DNA from: Occallatibacter sp.
Lineage (GTDB): Bacteria; Acidobacteriota; Terriglobia; Terriglobales; Acidobacteriaceae
Reading direction: 5' to 3'
DNA length: 64,000 bases
Assembly: GCA_031296305.1 (NCBI GenBank)
Contig: JARLFZ010000006.1
Coordinates: 19,166-83,165 of the forward strand
Below the pieces are notes generated by a model. The model ran no database searches. It was not told the DNA's origin and was given only the letters and a program-made list of their open reading frames with translations. This document shows positions 30,576-39,451 of the stretch, piece by piece (the first letter of the stretch is position 1; each line of letters starts with the position of its first letter). Position numbers and translations under genes: made by a program.

Positions 30576-31628
30576 ATGGTTGCACGGTTGAAGGATATCG
30601 CCCAGGATCTGGGCCTGTCAGTCGTGACCATCTCGAAGGTTCTGCGCAATCATCCGGACATTGGCGAGGAGACACGTAAACGCGTCCTGAAACGGATGAA
30701 GGAGCTGAACTACCAGCCGAACTTTGCTGCCCGTTCGCTCATCACCGGCCGCAGTTGGACCATCGGCCTGGTAGTGCCCGATTTGCTGCATCCATTCTTC
30801 GCGCAGATTGCCAAGGAAATCTCCGTCGAGGTGCGAAAGAAAGGCTATAGCCTTTTCATCTCTTCTTCCGATGAAGATCCGGCTTTGGAGCAGGAAGAGA
30901 TCGCGCAACTGCTGGCGCGCCGCGTGGACGTGATGCTGATCGCCTCGACACAGTGGACCGTGGAGAGCTTTCGCCGCATCGAGGAACAGAAGATTCCTTA
31001 CATTTTGCTGGACCGTCAATTCGCGGGATTCGAATGCAATTTTGTGGGCGTGGATGACATGGCGGTAGGCCTGCTGGCCACAAAGCACCTGATTGAGCAG
31101 GGATGCAAGCGCATTGCCCACGTTCGCGGGCCGGAAATCAGCACCGCCATTGGACGCCTTGAGGGATACCGGCAGGCGCTTGCCGCGCACCTGATGGCTC
31201 CGCTGCCGGGTCACGTGATTTCCATCGGTCCATCCGGAGATCACATGGGCGACAAGGCTGGTTACGCCGCGACCGTGAAGTTGCTTGCCGGCAAGAACCG
31301 CCCGGACGGGATCTTCTGCTTTAACGACCCCGTCGCTTTGGGTACCATGCGCGCCATTCTCGATGCCGGGTTGCGAGTTCCCGACGATATCGCGGTGGTG
31401 GGTTGCGGAAATCTGTCGTACTCGGATTTTCTCCGCGTGCCGCTTTCGTCGGTGGACCAGAACAGCAAGATGATTGGAAAGATTGCCGCGGCCCTGGCCC
31501 TGAAACTTGCCCAGGGCAAGACGCCTGCACGCCCCAAGAGCACATTGGTCACGCCGGAACTTGTGGTGCGTGCCTCAAGCTTCAGGGCAAATCAGAGGCC
31601 GGAGCCGGAACGCGCCCGTCCCTCCTGA
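30576..31628 (+). CDS. LacI-family transcriptional regulator
   Basis: HTH VARLKDIAQDLGLSVVTISKVLRNHPDIGEETRKRV; periplasmic-binding-like effector domain. Confidence 0.95.
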   Translation: MVARLKDIAQDLGLSVVTISKVLRNHPDIGEETRKRVLKRMKELNYQPNFAARSLITGRSWTIGLVVPDLLHPFFAQIAKEISVEVRKKGYSLFISSSDEDPALEQEEIAQLLARRVDVMLIASTQWTVESFRRIEEQKIPYILLDRQFAGFECNFVGVDDMAVGLLATKHLIEQGCKRIAHVRGPEISTAIGRLEGYRQALAAHLMAPLPGHVISIGPSGDHMGDKAGYAATVKLLAGKNRPDGIFCFNDPVALGTMRAILDAGLRVPDDIAVVGCGNLSYSDFLRVPLSSVDQNSKMIGKIAAALALKLAQGKTPARPKSTLVTPELVVRASSFRANQRPEPERARPS

Positions 31629-31720
31629 TTCCAGACGTTCACGGGCGGACACGCAACTTACACAGCGCATGCCAAACCCTGCGGGGCCCTGCCACGCCGG
31701 TTGGCGAGTTGTCCTGGGGG

Positions 31721-32755
31721 TCAGCGCCGCTTTAATCCAGCCGGCGGAGCCGTGGAATTGCGGATCACCAGGTGCGGTTGCAGCGCAGAGGCCTCCGCGA
31801 CGCTCTCGCCCTGGACTGTCTTCCAGAGCAAATCGAAGGCCCTTGCCGCCACTTCGCGCCTCGGGTGCCGGATGGTGCTCAGCGCAGGATGCACCATGGT
31901 AGCGATGGGCAAGTCGTCGAAGCCGATGAGCGACAGATCGCGCGGAACATGAATCCGACTGGCATGTGCGGCCTGCAACGCGCCCACAGCCATCAAGTCG
32001 TTTGACGCCACAACTGCTGTGGGCCGAGGAGAGCGCGCGAGCAACGCGTCCATCGCTTTGCGCCCGCCCTCCACCCGCAAATCTCCAATGGCGATCCACT
32101 CATTGCGGACGTGGATGCCGTGGCTCTTCAACGCTGCGGTGAACGCATCTTTCCGCCCGCGCGCCGAATCCAGCGACTGAGGGCCCGCGATGAAACCGAT
32201 GTCGCGATGACCGAGCGACAGCAAATGCTCAAGAGCTTCGCGGAAGCCTGCCGAGTAATCCACCGGAACATTGGGATACTTGTGGGCCAGTTTGCGCTGG
32301 TTCATCAGGACCATGGGGATACCGGCCTGCACCGCTTGCTGCAAAGCGTCTTCTTCCACCTCCGAAGTCATCACCGCAATGGCGTCGACGCTACGCTCGA
32401 TCATGCGGCGGATGCTGCTGTGCAGCCGTTTCAGATCGTAGTTGGTATGCGTGAAGATCACCTCAATGCCTTCGGCAGTGGCCAGGGATTCGAAAGCGTC
32501 GATCAACTCGGGGAAGAAGGGATTATTGACGTCGGAAACGATTAATCCGAACAGCCGCGTCCGGCCCACTCGCAGGCTGCGGGCATTGGGATTGGGGATG
32601 TAATGCATCTCCGCAATCGCGCGATGCACGCGCAGCGCGGTCTTCTCCCTTACTCCGGGAAACCCGTTCAAAACCCGGGAAACCGTAGCCGTTGAAACAT
32701 TAGCGCGTTTGGCAACCTGAACGATATCCATAAGCTGAGGCTGTGGCCATCTCAT
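31721..32755 (-). CDS. LacI-family transcriptional regulator
   Basis: HTH MDIVQVAKRANVSTATVSRVLNGFPGVREKTALRV; GLIVSDVNNPFFPELIDAFE. ORF to 32806; start 32755 or 32731. Confidence 0.95.
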   Translation of the reverse strand: MRWPQPQLMDIVQVAKRANVSTATVSRVLNGFPGVREKTALRVHRAIAEMHYIPNPNARSLRVGRTRLFGLIVSDVNNPFFPELIDAFESLATAEGIEVIFTHTNYDLKRLHSSIRRMIERSVDAIAVMTSEVEEDALQQAVQAGIPMVLMNQRKLAHKYPNVPVDYSAGFREALEHLLSLGHRDIGFIAGPQSLDSARGRKDAFTAALKSHGIHVRNEWIAIGDLRVEGGRKAMDALLARSPRPTAVVASNDLMAVGALQAAHASRIHVPRDLSLIGFDDLPIATMVHPALSTIRHPRREVAARAFDLLWKTVQGESVAEASALQPHLVIRNSTAPPAGLKRR

Positions 32756-32886
32756 TGTTAATACAGTTGACTGATCGAGCGCAATGCATGCCTTGGAAAC
32801 ACGCACGGGTTCGGCCGTTTAGGCGCACTCTATTTCGGCCGCACTCGGCATCTGGCCCGCACTTCGGCCAGAAAATCAGCATAATA

Positions 32887-32900
32887 TGTAATCCTTTACA
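32887..32900. promoter_or_regulatory. LacI-type operator candidate TGTAA-TCCT-TTACA
   Basis: Perfect 5-bp arms, 4-nt spacer, in the divergent region between the LacI gene and the 32965 sulfatase; same geometry as 16442-16457 and 8577-8590. Confidence 0.5.
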
Positions 32901-32964
32901 ATAAGCCCACAACTGCGCTATGGTTTTCTCGACGCTTCTCGCCATTTGTACAAGGATTCCTATT

Positions 32965-34668
32965 ATGGACCGGCGATCATTCTGTGGCCTCACCGCGGGG
33001 GCCCTTTTCAGCAAGAAGATACTGGCCAGCCAATCCCCAGCCGCAGAGCAACCTGGAACACTTCGCTTTGCCCAGGAGCGAACCGGCGGTGGTCCTTTTC
33101 TTAATCACGGCCACGGCAAGCAGCCGCACATCCTGTTGATCAGCGCCGACATGGTTGGACCCGATCTCTACCATCCCGCGCGGTCCCTCTCCAAGCACGT
33201 GCAAATTCCCGCCATTCGCTCGTTAATAGAGGACGGTACGTTTTTCTCCAACGCTTTCTGCACTGTGCCGCTCTGCTCGCCATCGCGCGCCTCTTACCTG
33301 ACGGGCCGATACAGTTATGTGCAGGGCAACGTTGAGCGCGCCCCCGAAGGACTGGAGACCGAGCTCCGCGCCGACGACATCATTTTTCCGGAGTATCTGA
33401 AAGCTGCCGGCTATGTGACCCGCCAGGTGGGCAAGTGCCACGTGGGCGCGAAGAAGTTTCGCGATGCCTTCGGCGATAACGATCAACCCTGGGATCGGTG
33501 GTCGCCTCCGGTATTCGACGATGACGAATTCCTTGCCTATCAGCGCGAGCTCGGAGTCAAACCCCAGAAATACGCGCGGGAGATTGTCTTCCGCAGGCAG
33601 GATCGCACCACGCCCGGCAACTCGGCCGGCGGCTGGATCGTCCAGGAAGACGGCAAGCCGTATCCATTCGAAGCGCAGTACAGTTACTTCCTTGGCAGGA
33701 AGGCGATTGAAGCTGTGGAGAGCCTCGCCGGCAGCGGTTCGCTCCAGCGCCATCCCATGTATCTCGAGCTCGACTTCTTCGATCCGCACCAGCCGTTTTC
33801 AATTCCCGCAGGATTTGAAGACCGGGAGCGCGAACTGCGGCAGATCATGAGCTATCCGGATTCCTGGCGCGCCGCTCAGCAGCGCGACTTCCAACGCGCG
33901 CCCGACGAGCCGGAGATCGTCGACATCTATCGCCGCTACTGGGGAATCTACGCCCCCGAACAGTTGATCGATTACCGCATCGCCTACGTTCTGCAAATGG
34001 AACTTGTCGACCGCGTCATCGGTATGGTGCTCACGCGGCTCAAGGAGCTGGGACTTTACGACAATATGCTCATCGCTTTCATCTCCGATCACGGCGAGAT
34101 GAACGGCCGGCGCGCCACGGTGGATAAAGGTGTCTATCTTCATCCCGATATTGCCCGCGTGCCCATGATCTTCAAGCCGCCCGCCACTCTGCCCAGGCAG
34201 CATGCGACCGTGCAATCGCCCGCATCGCTCCTCGACCTCTCGCAGACGATTTTCGATTTTGCGGGTATCACACCCGAGGCTAAATTCGACGGCATCTCGC
34301 TTCTGCCCGCGCTCCAATCCGGCCAGGGCCCAGAGGAACGAACTATTCTCTTTTTCGGTGGGTGGCATGTCGGCGTCAATTTCGATTGCGGCATCCAGCG
34401 CCGCGCCGCCGATGGACGCCGCTATCTGTATTCGTACAATTGCACCTCGCAAGTCGACGAACTCTTCGATCTCGACAGCGAGGATGCGGTCAATCTGATC
34501 TCCAACCCGGAACATGCCAAGGCCCGCAAGGAGCTGATCCAGTTCCTCGGCGCTGCGCTCCAGGCGGATCCGCGCTGGGCGGGCTATTGGGCAGAGTTTC
34601 GCATCGCTCGCTTCAACGATTTGCCGCGCACAGAAGGCGATATGCAGCTTTTCGGCATGCCCGACTGA
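32965..34668 (+). CDS. Sulfatase (S1 family, Cys-type), exported
   Basis: MDRRSFCGLTAGALFSKK; PHILLISADMVGPDLY; CSPSRASYLTGRYSYVQGN; ISDHGEMNGRRATVDKG. Confidence 0.93.
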   Translation: MDRRSFCGLTAGALFSKKILASQSPAAEQPGTLRFAQERTGGGPFLNHGHGKQPHILLISADMVGPDLYHPARSLSKHVQIPAIRSLIEDGTFFSNAFCTVPLCSPSRASYLTGRYSYVQGNVERAPEGLETELRADDIIFPEYLKAAGYVTRQVGKCHVGAKKFRDAFGDNDQPWDRWSPPVFDDDEFLAYQRELGVKPQKYAREIVFRRQDRTTPGNSAGGWIVQEDGKPYPFEAQYSYFLGRKAIEAVESLAGSGSLQRHPMYLELDFFDPHQPFSIPAGFEDRERELRQIMSYPDSWRAAQQRDFQRAPDEPEIVDIYRRYWGIYAPEQLIDYRIAYVLQMELVDRVIGMVLTRLKELGLYDNMLIAFISDHGEMNGRRATVDKGVYLHPDIARVPMIFKPPATLPRQHATVQSPASLLDLSQTIFDFAGITPEAKFDGISLLPALQSGQGPEERTILFFGGWHVGVNFDCGIQRRAADGRRYLYSYNCTSQVDELFDLDSEDAVNLISNPEHAKARKELIQFLGAALQADPRWAGYWAEFRIARFNDLPRTEGDMQLFGMPD

Positions 34669-34818
34669 AGCTTCTTTTCGTCGTGTCGCCACTGCTGTCA
34701 AAAACGTTCGCGTTGCGAAGGATCGTTTCCGAGAGACGCATCCATGATCCTCTGACATGTAGGCTAGGTACATCGAAGAATTCAGGCAACGGCAATTTGC
34801 CGTTTGCTGAGGCTGGAA

Positions 34819-36108
34819 ATGGATCGATTGAAACAAACAGGCTCCGGCCCGGCTTGCGATTCCGGAGCAATTGACCCGCTGAACAAGGGTATTGCATTGA
34901 TCGAGCAGCCGATTGCCCACGATGAGATTGCGCGGCGCGGCTGGAATCTGCTGCGCGAGGATCTCACGCTGCCGGCAGCAGTGCTTTATGAAGAAGCGCT
35001 CGAGCACAACCTGGAATGGATGCGGCAATTCACGGACGCATACGGCGCGAGGCTGGCTCCCCACGGAAAAACTACGATGGCGCCGCGCTTGTTTGCGATG
35101 CAACTGGCGGCGGGCGCCTGGGGCATTACGCTGGCCACGGCGCATCAAACGCAAGTTGCCTATGCGCACGGCGTGCGCCGCGTGCTCATGGCGAATCAGC
35201 TCATCGGCAAGCAGAATATAGCGATCGTTGCCGGTCTCTTGCGCGATCCCGACTTTGAGTTCTATTGCCTGATCGACTCCGCCCAGCAAGTAGATCAGCT
35301 TGGAACGTACTTCTCGCAATGCGGAGCGAAGCTAAATGTGCTGCTCGAAGTGGGAGTGGATGGCGGCCGGGCCGGCGTGCGCAACGGTGAGCAGCTCCAG
35401 TCCGTTCTTGACGCTCTGAGCAAATGGAGCCACGCCATCGCGCTGTGCGGAGTTGAAGTCTACGAAGGCGTCCTCGATAACGAGGCGGCCATTCGCGCAT
35501 TTCTGCTTCATGCCGTGGACGTGACAAAAGAAATCGCGGCGAAAAAGCTTTTCAAACGCACGCCGATTCTGCTTTCTGGCGCGGGCTCGGCCTGGTATGA
35601 CGTGGTCGCCGAAGTTTTTTCTCCCCGAGATTTTCAAGAGCCCGTCGAAGTGGTCTTGCGTCCCGGATGCTATTTGACGCACGATGTTGGCGCGTATCGA
35701 AAAGCGCAGGACAGGATTCTCAAAAGCAATCCCGTGGTGCGGCAAATGGGCGCGGGGCTCAAGACAGCCTTGCAGGTGTGGGCATACGTGCAGTCTGTTC
35801 CTGAAGCAAACAAGGCGATTGTGGGCCTTGGCAGAAGGGATGCAGCCTTCGACTCGGGATTGCCTGTTCCGGCGTTGCACTTTAGGCCCGGAAGCGCCTC
35901 GCCGCATGCCGTTCCGGCACATTGGATGGTCACGCGCATGATGGATCAGCATGCGTACCTCGAGATTGCCGCCAACGATGACATTCGGCCCGGCGATATG
36001 ATCGCATTCGAGATTGCGCATCCCTGCCTGACCTTCGACAAATGGCGCGTGCTGGCACTCGTGAACCGTGCGTACGATGTCGTCGACCTGATTCAGACAT
36101 TCTTCTGA
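34819..36108 (+). CDS. D-threonine aldolase / D-serine dehydratase-like PLP enzyme (alanine-racemase N-terminal fold)
   Basis: LAPHGKTTMAPRLFAMQLAAGAWGITLATAHQ (PLP Lys region); LLEVGVDGGRAGVR; C-terminal HPCLTFDKWRVLALVN. Confidence 0.82.
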   Translation: MDRLKQTGSGPACDSGAIDPLNKGIALIEQPIAHDEIARRGWNLLREDLTLPAAVLYEEALEHNLEWMRQFTDAYGARLAPHGKTTMAPRLFAMQLAAGAWGITLATAHQTQVAYAHGVRRVLMANQLIGKQNIAIVAGLLRDPDFEFYCLIDSAQQVDQLGTYFSQCGAKLNVLLEVGVDGGRAGVRNGEQLQSVLDALSKWSHAIALCGVEVYEGVLDNEAAIRAFLLHAVDVTKEIAAKKLFKRTPILLSGAGSAWYDVVAEVFSPRDFQEPVEVVLRPGCYLTHDVGAYRKAQDRILKSNPVVRQMGAGLKTALQVWAYVQSVPEANKAIVGLGRRDAAFDSGLPVPALHFRPGSASPHAVPAHWMVTRMMDQHAYLEIAANDDIRPGDMIAFEIAHPCLTFDKWRVLALVNRAYDVVDLIQTFF

Positions 36109-36231
36109 TGTGGACCGCACCGTGGGACGTCAATTGGCATTGGTGATTGCAGTCACTTTGGGCCGCGTGCGCAGATCATACGATGACTAAAGGGCTCATT
36201 GTGCGCGTAGCCCGAGCGAGAAGGGATCTGC

Positions 36232-37632
36232 ATGAATCTGGGATTTATTGAGAGCAAGACATACGACGAAATTTCAGTGGGCGACACCGCCGGGACTGAG
36301 CACGTTCTCACCACGGATGACGCGATGGCGTTCGCTTCGATTTCCGGATTCCATTCCGTTCTGAATATCGAGGAACGTATCGACCGCGCCGGGGGAATTC
36401 CTCCGACTGGGCCAAACATGTGGTGCGCCTCGCTCATCTCGGGCCTCTTCAGCATGAACATACCGGGGCCGGGATGCACGCTGACCAACGTCAGCCTCAC
36501 ATTCAAGCACCGCATCCACGTTGGAGATCGCATTCTCGTCAAGGTGCAGGTTACGGCCAAGGACGATGCAACGAAGACGATTCATTTCGATTGCGAAGCC
36601 AGCAATGGCTCCGGCACGCCGATCTTTTCGGGGACCGCCCAGCTCATCGCACCGGAGAAGAAGCTGCGCTGGTCCACACTCCCGGTACCGCAGCTCATCG
36701 TGAATAACCCCTATCGCCACTACCTCGGCTTGATCGCGCGTGCCACCTCAAAACCGGCGGTGAAAACTGCGATCGTCTGGCCGTGCGACGAAGTGTCGCT
36801 CGGCGGCGCGATCCAGGCATTCAAGGACAAGTTGATTGTTCCGGTTCTTGTGGGCTCTGAGGCGAAGATCCGCAGTGTGGCGGACGCTTTGCATCTCGAT
36901 TTGGGACCCATTCAGATCGTTGACATCGACAACAGTCGCACGGCGGCCATGCGGGCCGTCGAAATGGCGCGCAAAGGCGAAGTGCAAATGCTCATGAAGG
37001 GCTCGCTGCACACCGACGAGCTCATGGGCGCCGTCGTTTCACGCGAGGGAGGCCTGCGCACGGGAAGGCGCATCAGCCATGTGTTTGCTCTCGATGTTCC
37101 GTCCTATCACAAGCCCCTCTTTGTGACCGATGCGGCAGTGAATATCCAGCCCGATCTCGAAACCAAAATCAGCATTCTGCAAAATGCCATCGACATGTTG
37201 AACACGCTCGAGGTCGTGAGTCCCAAGGTAGCCATCCTCTCGGCGGTCGAGTCAGTCAATCCGGCCATTCCATCCACGCTCGACGCCGCCGCCCTTTGCA
37301 AGATGGTCGACCGCGGACAGATTACCGGCGCGATTGTCGATGGTCCGCTGGCATTCGATAATGCTATTTCGAGCGATGCCGCAAAGATCAAGAAGATCAA
37401 ATCGCCGGTGGCGGGTGACCCGGATCTTCTCATGGTTCCCAATCTGGAAGCCGGCAACATCCTCTTCAAGGAACTTCAGTACCTGGCCGGAGCGCTGGCC
37501 GCGGGCGTTGTGGTTGGAGCGAAAGTTCCGGTTGTTCTCACCAGCCGCGCGGACGGAGAACTGGCGCGCATGGCGAGCTGTGCCCTCGGCGTGCTGCTGG
37601 CAAAGCCGGCGCCTGAACCGCTGCCGGCATAG
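36232..37632 (+). CDS. Bifunctional MaoC enoyl-CoA hydratase / phosphate acetyl(butyryl)transferase
   Basis: N-terminal MaoC hot-dog domain (GPNMWCASLISGLFSMNIPGPGCTL); C-terminal PTA domain (LMKGSLHTDELMGAVV, TDAAVNIQPDL, DGPLAFDNAIS). Confidence 0.9.
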   Translation: MNLGFIESKTYDEISVGDTAGTEHVLTTDDAMAFASISGFHSVLNIEERIDRAGGIPPTGPNMWCASLISGLFSMNIPGPGCTLTNVSLTFKHRIHVGDRILVKVQVTAKDDATKTIHFDCEASNGSGTPIFSGTAQLIAPEKKLRWSTLPVPQLIVNNPYRHYLGLIARATSKPAVKTAIVWPCDEVSLGGAIQAFKDKLIVPVLVGSEAKIRSVADALHLDLGPIQIVDIDNSRTAAMRAVEMARKGEVQMLMKGSLHTDELMGAVVSREGGLRTGRRISHVFALDVPSYHKPLFVTDAAVNIQPDLETKISILQNAIDMLNTLEVVSPKVAILSAVESVNPAIPSTLDAAALCKMVDRGQITGAIVDGPLAFDNAISSDAAKIKKIKSPVAGDPDLLMVPNLEAGNILFKELQYLAGALAAGVVVGAKVPVVLTSRADGELARMASCALGVLLAKPAPEPLPA

Positions 37633-37661
37633 AACAGGTTGCAGAAATCCGGTTTTGAAAG

Positions 37662-37713
37662 GGCACGACTTTAGTCGTGCCGCAAAACGGCAACAAATCT
37701 CACGGCTTTAGCC
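37662..37713. repeat. REP-like double palindrome
   Basis: GGCACGACT-TT-AGTCGTGCC (37662-37681, perfect 9-bp arms) then GGCT-TT-AGCC (37704-37713). Confidence 0.55.
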
Positions 37714-37964
37714 TCTGAGGATGTTTTCGGACTGGTCGAGCGAATCTTGTGCGACCAGTTCAAGTGGGTGGGGCCTTTCTCTCTGTCGAGCCGGTAATAC
37801 CGATTGCTTTTTCGCGCAGCCGGCTCACCTCATTCAACGTCTTCCGCGCATTCCTCAAAAATCGCCCGCTTGAACTGCGCCCGCTCAGTGCTCTGCGAGG
37901 CAGCGGGAGACTTCTGCCCGAACAGGGCAGCCGGGCGGTAGGATAAGGAGCGGAGGCAAGTGCG

Positions 37965-38270
37965 ATGCTCATCGTTCACGTTCACGTGCACGTCAAGCCC
38001 GAGTTCGTAGAGGAGTTCAGGCAAGCCACCATCGAAAATGCTCGCGCGAGCGTGCAGGAGCCCGGCATCGCGCGCTTTGACGTGATGCAGCTTGAAGACG
38101 ATGCGACACAATTTATGCTCACCGAGATCTACCGCACGCCGGAAGCGGTGGCCGCGCACAAGCAGACGGCGCACTACGCGAAGTGGCGCGATGCGGTGGA
38201 GCCCATGATGGCCGAGCCGCGCCAGAGAGCGCAATACAAGGCCGTCTTTCCCGATCCTCAGAGTTGGTAG
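37965..38270 (+). CDS. Antibiotic biosynthesis monooxygenase (ABM) domain protein
   Basis: [42 protein letters not shown]...[22 protein letters not shown]. Confidence 0.88.
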   Translation: MLIVHVHVHVKPEFVEEFRQATIENARASVQEPGIARFDVMQLEDDATQFMLTEIYRTPEAVAAHKQTAHYAKWRDAVEPMMAEPRQRAQYKAVFPDPQSW

Positions 38271-38274
38271 ATCC

Positions 38275-39414
38275 ATGCGCTTCGAGTTCGCGACCGCAAC
38301 GCGCATTATTTTCGGCGAAGGCACAGCTGCCACTCTCCCTGAACTGGCGCGCAGCTTCGGCGCCCGCCCGCTGGTGGTGACCGGCGCATCGACAGAGCGC
38401 GCGGCATGGCTTGTCTCTGCGCTCGCGGCGGAAACATTCAGCGTGCCCGGCGAACCCACAGTCGAACTGGTGCGCGCGGGCGCGCGGCGCGTGCAGGAAG
38501 CCGGCTGCGACGTCATCATCGCGATGGGCGGGGGCAGCGCCATTGACGCAGGCAAAGCGATTGCCGCCATAGCCACCAACGGCGGCGAGCCGCTGGAGTT
38601 TCTTGAGGTGGTGGGTAACGGGCGCGCGCTTGCGGTGCAACCGCTGCCGTTTATTGCCGTGCCAACCACCGCCGGCACCGGCAGCGAAGTGACGCGCAAT
38701 GCCGTGCTGGGATCCGCGGAGCACGGCGTGAAAGCCAGCTTGCGAAGCCCAATGATGCTGCCGCGGGTCGCGCTGGTTGATCCCGAACTGACGTACGCCC
38801 TGCCGCCCGCTGTCACCGCGGATACCGGCCTGGACGCATTGACGCAACTCATCGAGCCTTATGTCAGCGCGCGCGCCAATCCGCTCGTCGATGCAATTTG
38901 TGTGGAAGGAATGGGCCGCGTCGCCAAAGCGCTCGGCCGCGCGTACCACGACGGCAGCGATAAAGAAGCGCGCCGCGACATGGCGCTGGCAAGCCTGTTC
39001 GGCGGCCTGGCGCTGGCCAATGCCGGATTGGGCGTGGTGCATGGCCTGGCGGCTCCGCTCGGCGGTCAGTGGAAAGCGCCGCATGGAGCGCTGTGCGCGG
39101 CGCTGTTGCCGCATGGCATGGCCGCCAATGTGGCTGCATTGCGAGCGCGCGCGCCGCAAAATCCTGCTCTGGAACGCTACGCAGTTATCGCGCGCCTGCT
39201 TACCGGCCGGAGTGATGCCAGCGCTGAGGAAGGCATCGACTGGGTGCGCGCGCTTTGCGGCGACCTCAACATACATGGGCTGCGCGCCTGGGGAATTGCG
39301 GAAGCCGATCTGCCCGCTGTCGTCGAGAAGGCGGCCCGCGCCAGCAGCATGCAGGCCAATGCGCTGCCCCTCACAGGCGAGGAGTTGCTGGCAGTACTCG
39401 CAGAAGCGTGGTGA
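38275..39414 (+). CDS. Iron-containing alcohol dehydrogenase
   Basis: GGGSAIDAGKAIA; VPTTAGTGSEVTRNAV; ALTQLIEPYVS; GVVHGLAAPLGG...PHGALCAALLP metal-binding residues. Confidence 0.92.
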   Translation: MRFEFATATRIIFGEGTAATLPELARSFGARPLVVTGASTERAAWLVSALAAETFSVPGEPTVELVRAGARRVQEAGCDVIIAMGGGSAIDAGKAIAAIATNGGEPLEFLEVVGNGRALAVQPLPFIAVPTTAGTGSEVTRNAVLGSAEHGVKASLRSPMMLPRVALVDPELTYALPPAVTADTGLDALTQLIEPYVSARANPLVDAICVEGMGRVAKALGRAYHDGSDKEARRDMALASLFGGLALANAGLGVVHGLAAPLGGQWKAPHGALCAALLPHGMAANVAALRARAPQNPALERYAVIARLLTGRSDASAEEGIDWVRALCGDLNIHGLRAWGIAEADLPAVVEKAARASSMQANALPLTGEELLAVLAEAW

Positions 39415-39451
39415 GAAGTGGACTTGAGGATCGAGAGAATGGAGAGGGCGC

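Noticed and set aside
34754-34772. ATGTA-GGCTAGG-TACAT as another member of the operator motif
   Set aside because: Spacer is 3 nt longer than in the other sites and arms are short.
33799-35319. 506-aa - strand ORF
   Set aside because: Spans the opposite strand of two well-supported genes; no recognisable domain.
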